64,000 nucleotides of DNA from Endocalyx cinctus (Eukaryota; Ascomycota; Sordariomycetes; Amphisphaeriales; Apiosporaceae), in NCBI GenBank assembly GCA_001600455.1, contig BCKC01000001.1:6040441-6104440 (forward strand). Direction: 5' to 3'. A model generated the notes under the pieces. It saw nothing but the letters and a program-made list of their open reading frames with translations. It made no database searches and had not been told where the DNA came from. How positions within the stretch are numbered: position 1 is the stretch's first letter; each line of letters starts with the position of its first letter. Shown one piece after another: positions 1 through 11,200 of the stretch. A program made the translations under genes and the position numbers.

Positions 1-205
1 ATAATGTGCGAAAACGAGTCGGCCAGTGGACGAGGAGATCACCCTATGGGTGATTGTCAAGATTCCTGTTGCAATATCAGGGTTTATTCCCTATGTAGTC
101 AGTGGCCAGCCACTAAAGAGAGTCACTGGGCGGTTAGCGAGCACTGTGTTCAACAAGATATTTTGTCGAAAGAGATGAATCAGATACTATGATTTCTAGA
201 GGCAT

Positions 206-741
206 CTATTTTTGGATAATGATTTCTCCTTGCATCATAGCCAGTGTACTCTCATCTATTTTCTCCCACTCCTACCATGCTTGAACCATATCGTCAAAAT
301 CTTGCTCTGCAGCTAACTCTGCTTGAAGGGCCATTTCTCTCCATTTATTCCCCTGGATTTCTTTGACCATCGCTGTGACTATTACGATATCCACGGCTAC
401 AATCAGCAAAGCTCTTTTCACACTTGATGCTAGCTTGGAGAAAAAAAAAAAAAAAAAAAACTTTACTTACCCCATATATTCTTATCATCAACTGTTGTAT
501 ACAACCAGGTGCCGTAGCTTCTCGTGCTCTGATCCCGCACGGCACCAGATTTAACGTCTAGCAGTCTCATGTGTGAGTTCTTCGCCACGGCAGACTGGAG
601 CTTTCTCAATATGTAGGCGGCGCTATTCTCGGCTGTGCGCTGCTCCGTAGTTGCTAGTCAGAGTTCGATGCCCCCAGGGTTTGGGCTAAATCATGTACCC
701 AAGTACGCAACAGAATCCGGGGAAAGTAGGACGGTGTCTGC
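206..741 (-). pseudogene. Decayed SAM-dependent methyltransferase (UbiE-like) relic
   Basis: Reading the minus strand through plausible introns (742-844, 654-698, 430-470) gives one continuous frame. It carries the family's N-terminal RTAENSAAY motif, then MRLLDV (the strand before motif I), then YGTWLY, and finally AMMQGEII, which resembles the conserved C-terminal HGE(V/I) segment of fungal class I methyltransferases. Several features show it is broken. The glycine-rich motif I is replaced by KSGA, and the roughly 100 residues normally lying between motif I and the YG(S/T)WL block are missing. An in-frame TAG at 272-274 interrupts the C-terminal segment just after the residues MVQAW. One inferred intron is little more than a 20-nt poly-T tract. 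A start codon at 845-847, directly followed by a donor, would fit the phase. What is seen is the motif order and the breaks; the family assignment is from memory of the fold. It could instead be a short neo-ORF ending at the internal TAG. Confidence 0.55.
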
Positions 742-1140
742 CTAGCAGGGAAGAGATGAAATGAGGTGAATAGCTGGAGTATAGCAGAAGTAGGGAGATT
801 CCAGAAAAAGTCCAGAACGTCGACACGGTAACTTATTTATGTACCATCTTAGAATGCCTATGGTTATTCAGCTTAAGAATTCACACCCTGACAAGAGTTT
901 CTACGCGCACGCCGAAGTATGACACGGTATCGTAGTTGTGCAGTGGGTTGCTATGTGCTTAATGAGTAGCTCTGTCAGATTCCTAGTCCTAAACCTGTGC
1001 TCGCCTTTCCAATTGCGTCTCTTAGTGAATCTATGTGCATCAAGCTAGAGGCAGCTGAAACAGGGATGCCGCTCAAATTACCATCCTTCTCGCCTGTTCG
1101 ACTTATATCCTTATGCGGCTAACAGATTCTCCGCGTCTTC
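742..1140. other. Non-coding spacer
   Basis: No convincing coding frame was seen, apart from a possible start-codon micro-exon (845-847) of the methyltransferase relic. The stretch contains a pyrimidine-rich segment on the minus strand before 744 that would suit a 3' splice site. Confidence 0.4.
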
Positions 1141-1141
1141 A

Positions 1142-2350
1142 TTGCCGAAAGCTTTAGGGGTGATGCGTGAACGAGCCCCGCCTTGGTCTTCTTGCCATCG
1201 CCCTACCATAAGGCAGAACTCTGGCGGGAGGCCTAAGAATCGCCCCACACCGGCGTCGGCGACGGGCCCGGACTACCAGTTTCCGGTAGCGGACGGCTCC
1301 TTCGGATTTACAAGCGCTAAGTGGGCGTGCAAGGCCTTCCCGGAGCGGACGCACGCGTTATACGACGGCGCATACCTTCTTTCTAACACGGTAGTGTACC
1401 GTAAAATACCGTCGAAGTAACGCCAATAATTATTTATCTTCAGTAAATAATTTAGCAACGAGTATTGCCCTTACTATATCAACCAACCGCCGGGACTTCA
1501 TCTATCCTTGTACCCTCCATATCCTTAATATCGGGCGGTAGCAGCGCCAAGACCTCCACCAGCGGGAGTATCGACCTTAGTCCACCACTACCTCGCGTGC
1601 AGCTGATCATATTTCCACAAGCCCTCCATGTCGTTCACGCGGGTGTTGGCGATCTGGGCGTAGTCTAGGCGAAAGACCGCCTATTGGCACGTCTGCATCC
1701 ACCGACCCTCCACAATCATCCGGCACGGCCCCGACGTGACGGGCGCGAAGGCCCAGCTCAACCGGATATACACCGTGTCAGCCTACGCCGGGAAGTACGA
1801 AATCGCGCCGCGAATACGGCAGGAGCGGCGGAGCTCCGGACGTAGTATCGGCGTGGACGGCGTGCGCCGATTTGGTCGCGCGCGCGTTGTTTACCTGAAC
1901 GACGGGATGCGCGAGGAAGAGGTGGGATAGATACCTGCACGTGGTAGACGACAAAATCCTCCCGCTTGCCCAGCTTCAGGATATCGGCTTTGAAGGAAGA
2001 GGTGGATCCGAATTCGTCCAATATTACTCCCTTGCTAGAGCGGGTGGTCACAGGTGATCTCCACCCATCCGTCGCTGCCCTGATAGAGCTGAGGGATGGC
2101 CCAAAAAAGCCGTATTACCCGCCCTTCCCAAAGATATGTCTTCGTGGGAATACCTCGAGATATTTGCGCGTAACACCGGAGACAATAGACGCATTACAGA
2201 GCAATGTGAGAAGTCTGATGACACGGAGCTTTGCTTGGCATAGGATTGAGGCTTGGTCAGGAGTTTGGGAAAGTCGCAGAAGCTTGGAGATAGTGGCTAC
2301 GAAGGAAATGTAGATCGTCGCACGAGAGGGACAGTGCAAGAAATGTCGCG
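1142..2350. pseudogene. GC-rich decayed coding-like island, unidentified
   Basis: This stretch is clearly richer in G and C than its surroundings. It holds several short protein-like frames interrupted by stops and frame changes. On the minus strand the segments 1758-2051 and about 1440-1670 are the most protein-like; the latter includes the string NDMEGLWKYDQLHAR. The plus-strand frames 1142-1420 and 1736-1930 are also open. No family was recognised, and no single gene model with consistent splice sites could be built. It is best read as the relic of one or more genes. It could also be chance ORFs in a GC-rich patch. Confidence 0.3.
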
Positions 2351-4058
2351 GCATGGCGTGGGTATCGGTATGGAGAAGGGTACAGATAAGTGTAGCAATT
2401 ATGGCCAGCTGCCGACATGAGAGGCCCGAACGCAGAATTCCCTATTTTTACATCTTGTAAAATCCACTCGGTAAATTAGCCACTTTCTTTTCCTTAACGT
2501 TCGGATATTCGATAAACACTGGGTATGCAAATCGACCGTAGCCGTAGCCTTGATGTATTATTGTCTAAGTATGCTGTCATATCTGCAGGTCTCTAAAATG
2601 TAAGGATGCAATGACCAATGGTGGCTGTAAGTCAAGATGCAGTAGATGGATGTACTTGGTAGTTAATTGCAACTATACCTACTTTGTCTACCGGAAGATA
2701 GTTACTATTGCTAATTTGGCCTTTTTACTTGAACTAATTTATGCATTTCTCACGGTATGCAGTATGCATGTTTTAGGAGGGGGTTTTCTCACGATGTCTG
2801 ATTTGGCCATCTGCGATAATGGAAACTTAATGCATCGGAGGTGCGTAACGTAAAGGAGCCTCTAAGATCGCGTACACACCGTTTGCACTGTTACCCACAA
2901 GCTTTGCACGATCCAAATCGTGAAAAAAATCCCGAAGGACACCGTCATCGATCTCTTCGACCGTAGCACTCCTTACCTAAACTACTGGTCATATGCATAT
3001 ATTCTGTCTTGCCTGCGGGACAAGAACGAGCCTCGCCATCTCCGTTGGTCACATGTCGTTCATGCCCCATCTCCCGCCGTTGCACTCAAAGCTCAGATCA
3101 CTGGAGAAAACGTACCACAGAATGACGATGTTTGGGTACGGATTAGGGGATGGTAGTGTAAAACACGCAGGGCACTGTCGGTAGCTTTCTTTAGTATATT
3201 TTTTTCAATATAAAGTGCAGTGCCGTACGGCGGAAAACGAAACAAGTCTCGAACACTTCATCGCTCCCCCGCCTTGGACCGGCCGTCTGGACATTACGTG
3301 GTGCAGCGCGGGGAACGGCTTGATATTAAATTTGCCGCTTCTGCTCAGAAGCAGAAAGTCTCATTGCTGGAAAAAGGTCGAATATCGTAAAAGCAGGGCG
3401 GCAGAACCAGAGTTGGTCGAGAAAAGGTTGCGCGACGCAAGGTCGAAATGTTGGTGTTTGAAAAACAATCAAAACCAGTAGTAAACCATGCCATATATTG
3501 ATTCCTTTCGACCAGGAGGGTCAAAGAGCTCGGGTTTACTAAAAAACTACCTTACCTGAATTATATAACGACAAACATAGGGCTAGAAAAGATTTCACTC
3601 ACGACTCTTTCATTGGACACGTGCGCAGTCGGAGAGGCGCTATGACTTATCCCGATTCACCTAGAAATGGCGGATAACGCCTACAACGTGGTGTTTTTGT
3701 CAACACATACTTGTAGAGGCCCATTAACCTACGGTTGGCGGGTCGAGATCTTGATTTTTGTCGATCGCTGCCCTCAAGAACCGTCGAGCTAGGGGCTTTG
3801 GTTCGCGTACAGTGACGCCCCGCCTATTAAACTCTTGAATGCCTGTTCTTTTAATCTTCGAGACCCTGCAGAGAGAGCGTGCTGTCGCCTTTCGCTTACT
3901 TAGTTTACGCGTATTAGAAAGTCGCACCGGCGCTCAGGTAGCGTGCAATTCGTGATGAACAGGGTCTACGCTAACTAGCATTTCGTGTGAGGCGGATTTT
4001 TATATTAAATATCTAAGTGAGTGGTCTAAGCTTGTCACTTAAACCTAGTGCTTTGTTC

Positions 4059-4181
4059 TTTTTTTTTTTTTTTTTTTACAGGTCAGGTATCAAAGTGAAA
4101 GCATTAGAGCGCTATGTGTATGACGGTGGAATCGCACTGGACTATGCCAGAGTTTTTACTTTTTTTTTTTTTTTTTTTTTT
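4059..4181. repeat. Paired poly-T tracts
   Basis: Two uninterrupted T runs of 19 and 22 bases (4059-4077 and 4160-4181) are separated by 82 bases. An A run of 24 follows at 4845-4868. They form part of a window-wide excess of long homopolymers outside coding sequence. Confidence 0.9.
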
Positions 4182-7100
4182 CCCTCCCTTCACCCCTCTT
4201 TGATGACGGGCAACTTCTCATGTATTAAAATATGTGATCAGATCGAGAACAGACAGCAAAACGGAGTATATGATAGCAAAATGGTTGCTCATTCGCGGGT
4301 GCCAGCACTGGAAATTTGTTTGGTGTTACATCGGTTTCTTGGAAGGCAAGGAACCCTAGAATGTTTCAATTGTCATTCCCCGGTGGAACGAGCTTTATCT
4401 GGCAAGATTCGCCGGTCGCAAAAAAAAGCCAGGGGATAGATGAATGAAGCGTTGCGGGAAAAAATAAAAATTGAAATAAATAATTAATAATAATAAAAAA
4501 AAGAGAGAGAGAGAGATGATCAAAAGGCGCTGTCACGATAGGCTAGACCATGAGTAGAAAATTCATTGAAATAATATGGGGAAGTGGTACGATATCCTAG
4601 CATTCTTGCGCTCTCTCTCTCTACAAAGTATATATAAGTTTAGTTGACCGTGGCGAACTGACCTGACTGAGCCACTACTGAGGAGACTACGTAAGTAGCT
4701 TCTCAAGAATCTAATAACGCAAAGCGTTCCAAATGTGTAGCAATCTTTATCTACTTGGTAGTTTGAATTTCAATTATTTCGCTTCATTCTGACTGCGGAG
4801 ATATTCCATGATAAAAGTGGTTCACCGTACAGGAGAGGTAAGTGAAAAAAAAAAAAAAAAAAAAAAAAGCCTACGTACGAACTACTTTGTAGGTAGTGTA
4901 ATACGATGGCTGGTGTATGGATCTGTAATGTAGATGGCCCCGCGAAATACTGAGATCCACAATCTGTATAATTAAATTATATGTTTTATGTGATGTACAT
5001 AGTACCGTGTATATGTACAAATCCTTCGGTGATAATAAGTTATGTTCCAGACATCTCAAGGTTATCGAAGAAGGCAAAGCAAAAAACTAAGGAAGTAAAA
5101 ACATATGTTTCATGTTTTTATTTCTGCAAAAAAGAACCCGTCAATTTTGAAGGGCCAATCAGGTAGACCAAGCATCGCTATGACCCTGCGGGAACCTCGG
5201 TCGTCGGACCCATCCACGCGTAAATGTATGTGGTCTTCCGGGGATAAGTGAGAAGGGGCTTCTCCAAGTTTTCTCTTGCCGAATTTGCGATGTCCGTTAC
5301 TTTGACATATTGAACAAAAATACCAATGATCCTGTCAGTAGGATTACAATTGCTACTCGACGGTTGCAGTGACGGTGACGGAAATATATGCTTAGGTCTT
5401 TTGGTATATATTCAACGTGGATTATTCCTTCACTCCCCTCCCATTTCCCCCTATTTAAGATTGTGGGTTCTTTGGTATAGATCTACAACCACACATACGT
5501 AAACCATTTAGGTACATTACGCTTGCATCATCGGGCCATTTTTTTTTTCTCTCTTTCATGTACATAGTTCGAAGCTAAGCACGCCGCGATGCGGGCGACG
5601 GGTGGCTAAATCGTGCCTGCATACAACCATTATTAACCTCACCCCTTTTTACTGGACAACACGGTATATCCATATATATACATGCCCACTCTCTTGCTCT
5701 GACACTATGTTACTGGGCGAAGGAGCCGACTAGTTTCTAGGCGCAGAGCAGGTCGAAGCTACATATATCATAGTAAGGTAGAAATACGGTGGAGAACGGA
5801 ATGGACGCCGTTTTTAATACTTTCTCTTACAAACGTATAACTATTACATATATACATACTGCGATAAATAGGATATACGTTGAAACTAAGTGACGGCTTG
5901 AAGAGCTAAATGTCGATAGTATTGTATAAATTTGAGAGATGCATTAGCGTAGTCCCGTCAAGTTTAGTTCGATTAAGCCTCGGGAATTAACGAACACGTA
6001 CGCGAACTGCAACGAAAACTCTAGAACACGTTTGTTTAGTGTTGCTCGGATGGATGGTACGTCCGCTCTTCACTCTCTCACACACACTCTCTCTGCCCGT
6101 GCTATTTCTAAGGTGTCTCTTGCTTTAGTAATAGGCGTATTATGAAAAATAAACAGGCAGCAGGCTAGCAAAGACAAATTGGAATAGGGTAAACAGATAA
6201 CAGATAAAGCAGACCCAGGGACCTGGCAAGAGGGACAGGGCAAGGTTCCCAAATTTCTTGGGTTTAAAGAATCCGACATGTTGGACCGACTTACCCGTCA
6301 ATCCTTACACCAAATCAAAAAATTTTGAACCTTGCTTACCATCGCTGCAAAATTTTCATTTGATACTTATAACCTATTTCTTACCTCACAGTACATAGTA
6401 CTTTACTTTATCCTATCACCAACTGTTCAGTATTGACTTTGATGTTGCTAGTTTAGCATGATTTGCTGGAAGACCGAGAGAGGCATTAAGCTACAACCCT
6501 GGATACACTATATGTAAGTACCGAGCAAGTACCTAGGTACCCAGGCATATTGCTTTTTTACGACTTTGTACGACTTAGTAGCGGGGGAATAGACGTTAAG
6601 ATCATGCTGTGGTAGGTGGTGGTCATGTTATACTTATTAAATGCTGTGCCATGACTCTTTTGTGGTAGTCAGTGTGATATCCATGGATATGAATGTATAA
6701 GAAGAAAAGTGTCATAATCTCTTACATTTGAGTGATGAACATCATGCATACTTTTAAAGAGTTTTTTTTTTTTTTCCTTCCGGTAATACTGCACTTTGAT
6801 ACGTTACCACATAGTTAGATAGTGTACTATGTACTACTATGTACATATGTATATACCTAGGTAGTAGTCTGACTCCTGAGTATCAAAGAGAGAGCAGATC
6901 ACTACATGAACAGACGTACTGATCACCAAACAAGCAGCCCTGTGTTTTCCACCTTATACATATACTACCTAGGTACTATTATAGTACACTACATAAAGAA
7001 ATGTTAGGTATATCTTTTCATACTAGTGTAGCTCTGGGCAAAGCACCTGTATACAATCTTATCCTACTATTTAGAAGTATACCGACTCACTAAACTCAGC

Positions 7101-7387
7101 TAAAGAAAAGGGGTTTAGTAGAAATAGGTACATCTAATCTAGGTGGGGTGTAAGTAGCTTAATTGATCCCTATTCGGTTTAGCGTATTTGCTCTTTTTGA
7201 ACTAATTTCTGCTAGAGCAAATGAGGCTTGTAGCGCTTAACTGTTTTAGCTTATAAGCCCCCCCGGTTACCATGGACAGGATAAGACAAGATAGGATAGG
7301 ATGGGACAAAATGGGATATCAGGGTATAGCATGGGGGATGTATAGGGTAGTATAGGCCCTAGGGTAGTATATGTAGTATAGACTGAT

Positions 7388-7428
7388 AGTATGGGTAGTA
7401 TGGGTAGTATGGGTAGTATGGGTAGTAT
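7388..7428. repeat. Minisatellite, 9-bp unit AGTATGGGT
   Basis: About 4.5 nearly perfect tandem copies of a 9-base unit are visible. Looser GGATA/GGGTA-rich sequence lies just upstream (about 7270-7380). There is no sign that it is translated. Confidence 0.9.
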
Positions 7429-7730
7429 ACTGCGTGGTATGCATTGTACCCCCCCTGATTTCCCATGATACTTCTGTCAAATTGGTAAAAAGCGATGCAC
7501 CGTTTTGTGCACGTACCTGAAAAATATACATACTTGGTATACATATACATAGTAAAAAAAAATAATAAAAATATATACAAAATAAATAATTTAATGAGAT
7601 AAACAAGCATTACCCCAAAATTTTATTCTACCTACCCCCTAATTTCAATTGGGTTTTAGTCTTGGATCTGCTTCTGCTACAGAAACTCCCTACTCCTTCT
7701 CTTCTTAAATTTTTATTCACGATTCTTCGG

Positions 7731-7764
7731 TTCATTCATTCATTCATTCACTCACTCACTCACT
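7731..7764. repeat. Tetranucleotide microsatellite (ATTC)n then (ACTC)n
   Basis: Consecutive CATT/TCAT units change into CACT units within one tract. It lies about 530 bases upstream of the kinesin start, in the presumed promoter region. Confidence 0.9.
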
Positions 7765-8289
7765 GTATCATTCGTTCAGTCATTATGAGTATACGTTTTG
7801 ACAAATGTAATGATGAAGAACTAATCGATTAATCCCAAGTATTGTTTCAGAGTATCTTCATATTTGCGACATATGACGGTGTGATATATTCTTATTTCAC
7901 GCCTTCTATGTTGTAATAGTTCTCAGGGTAGCTCGCCCTTTTCTTCCCACCCGCGTATCACCGCGCTCTTCTATTACTTGATTCCTAATTTATTATTTTG
8001 TTGTCGCCCGTTCGACTGTACAACAAAACCACCTTCAATTCAGTCCTTACATTCCTTAATTTAATTTGACAATAGACTTTACTATCATCCGATCCCGTGC
8101 CAGTCAGCAATCCTATTTCCGCCTATAATCTTAAAACCCAATTCTTTCGAAACACTGCCGAGCCAGAGGGGAAAAAAAAAAGAAAAACAGAAACGCGGGA
8201 TTGATAATATAGGCGCCGACCAACAACACTCCCAATATTACCCTAGTTTAATTATTCACCGCTTTGGCGGCCTTGCGCATTCTTCCAAA

Positions 8290-11200
8290 ATGGCAACTTC
8301 ACCTCCCAGTTCACCTGGTCACACCATGTTACCACCGCGACCCATGAGTGCTTTGGTGAAGCCTTCACCTAGGAGTAATAGTCGATTGAGCATGAGTAGT
8401 AAGATTGGTGGTGGAAGTAGAGCATCAGATGAGGATGGAGGCCGTACTGCTGTCAAAGTTGGTAAGTGATATAATACAAGAAAAAAACAAAAACATAGCC
8501 TCTATACCTCTATTCCACTCTACGGGAATATCCATCAAAACAGTGCATATATGATAGGGGTATCGCAGTTACTAATATTCATCTTGTCCGACAGCTGTGC
8601 GAGTGCGACCACCGCTAAAACCAACTGACCCTGGCTATGATTTAATTCCTCAGAGATTTCAAAAATCTATGGTTCAGACATCATCAAATACGACCTTATC
8701 TATCGATGCCCCACAAGGGAAGAAAGTGTTTGTCTTCGATCGTGTCTTCAGTCCGGACACCACTCAGGAAGGTATCTGGGAGTATCTACATGATAGTGTC
8801 AATTGCTTCCTCCAGGGTTACAATGTCTCCTTACTTGCTTATGGCCAATCCGGCGCTGGTAAATCTTTTACAATGGGTACTTCTGGACCTTCGGAACAAG
8901 ATGACCTAGAATCTATGGGTAAGTCATAAAATTTGTCATATAAAAACCCAAGATTTGCGGCCTGTGGTCACTGTCTTGACTTCGTACCAAGGTATAGCTA
9001 ACCCGGAATCTTTATTTCAGGTGTTGTTCCGAGAGCGGCGAACGCTCTCTTCGAGAAACTAGATGGATCCCCACGCTCTTCGAACCGAAGCTCGATGTCA
9101 CAGCTAAAAACGCCTTCTCGATATTCGCTCCAGTCGGCAATGCCTAAAGGCGAGAAGAACTGGCAGTTGAAAGCGACGTATGTTGAAATCTACAACGAGC
9201 AGCTCCGCGATCTGCTTTTACCAGAAAACGTCCAGCCCGGAGAACGCGCCGCCGTCACAATCCGTGAGGACCAGAGGGGAAACATCATCCTTACTGGTCT
9301 TCGTCAGTGGGAAGTGAACTCGGTCGATGACTTGATGAACGCTCTAAATTTTGGCTCCGCCATCCGACAAACGGATGCGACTGCGATAAATGCGAAATCC
9401 TCTCGTTCTCATGCTGTTTTTAGCTTAAATCTGATACAGCGTAAAAATAAGCTATCGACGGTCTCGGCTAAAGAAAAGCGAATGTCGGTACCTCTCGAGG
9501 CCATGACCGGAAGTTCCGGCGACAGTTGGATTACCACGGACAGCAAATTACATTTCGTCGATTTAGCCGGTAGCGAACGTTTGAAGAACACAGGCGCACA
9601 AGGTGAACGAGCAAGAGAAGGTATTTCGATCAACGCCGGTCTTGCCGCGCTGGGCAAAGTCATTTCTCAGCTCTCCTCCCGACAGGCTGGATCGCACGTG
9701 TCCTACCGTGATTCCAAGTTGACCCGGCTTTTACAAGATTCATTAGGTGGTAATGCTATAACATACATGATCGCTTGTGTGACCCCGGCGGAGTTCCACA
9801 TGAGCGAAACACTCAATACTGTCCAATATGCCCAGAGGGCCCGTGCGATTCAGAGTAAGCCCAGAATTCAGTCGGTAGAGGAAGGGGATAAGCAAGCCAT
9901 TATCGAACGTCTCAAGGCCGAGGTTGCGTTTCTTCGCGAGCAGATCCGTAGCGCGGACCGTACTGGCGATGACCGACGTAAGGATGCGGTAGGCGATAGG
10001 TCTGAACGCTCAAACGAGCGGGAATCCGAGTTGCAGAATCAATTATTGGATGCCCAAGAAAATTACAACACGCTGAACCAACGATACACCAAGTTAATCG
10101 GAGAAATGGTTAAAGCTCGCGATAACGAAGCTGCTGAAAACCAACATCACGATGATGCTATAGGCGAATCCGCTACTGAGCGAATAAATCGATCCAACTC
10201 ATTTGCTCAAGCTGTTGAACAGGTTCTTTTGGAGTACGAGAAGACTATTCAGACGCTCGAGCAGTCTCTCTCAAGCACGCGGGGCACCCTGTCCAGTACA
10301 GAGGCCGCTTTACTGGAAAAAGAGACAAAAATCGCTTACAACGAGACCCTCAACACGCAACTCCAAGCCCGTCTTCACAAGCTGATGGATCGCGAAGCTA
10401 ACACAGAGAGCTATCTTCACGACCTAGAGGCTAAACTTGACGGTCACACGTCCGGCGAGGAAAAGAATTCTGCTATTATCATCGAACTACGGAAGGAAAT
10501 TGCTAGAGTGCGGGAAAATGAGGCCGCCAGCGAAGACTACATCTCCACGCTAGAAGAGAGACTTGCGGAAGCGGACCAGGACCAAGAGCTCATGCAGCGT
10601 GAGATTGATCGCCTCGAACAAGTCGTCGAACGTCAGCGAAGCCTCGGAAAGCTCGACAGTCTCTTATACGAATTAGACCATATTCAGGATGGTCGTCAGC
10701 CCGAAGTGGGCTCAGAAAACGGCAATGTGATGGGGCACCGCCGTACGTTCTCCGAGCGATCTACTCGATCCCATGCTAGCCGCCCTAGCCTTGCCATGAA
10801 GGACAAACTTCCGGAAGTCGCCGAAGGCATGGAGGAGGATGGTGGTGATCAAAGCCGGTCCCCAGAAGATGATGAATGCGAAGAAACATCTCAGCAAGTG
10901 CCTGGAGAGACTATCAAGGAACTCCCAATTTCTGCTGAAACCAAGACCGTGGGCAATGACGCCCGAGCTTATGGCATCCCTCCCCAAAGTCCAGCGCAAA
11001 ACCAGGCCGTCAATGACAAGCTGGAGAATATTACGGATGAGTTAATTGCCCTGCGGTTGGAGCACGAATCCACTATCAACGAGTATGATATGCTACATGC
11101 TAAGTATGAGGAAGCGATGCGAAGCTTGTCAGAATTACAGGATCAAATCGATGAAGCACGCCACCCTAGTCGCCAACGCGATTCGTTGTTGTCCGTAACT

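Larger units (their letters stand above)
2351..8289. other. Gene-poor AT-rich tract with homopolymers and unidentified coding-like scraps
   Basis: No gene can be supported here. Weak coding-like scraps occur on the plus strand at 2920-3156 and 3215-3481 and on the minus strand at 3724-3927; none is recognisable and all are broken by stops. Long homopolymer tracts lie at 4059-4077 (T), 4160-4181 (T) and 4845-4868 (A). From about 4440 to 7380 the sequence is AT-rich with short dinucleotide runs. The last 600 bases before 8290 are the presumed promoter and pyrimidine-rich leader of the kinesin gene. Confidence 0.5.

Noticed and set aside
4017..4439. 140-codon plus-strand ORF with Phe runs
   Set aside because: The Phe runs are poly-T tracts; the remaining text is not protein-like.
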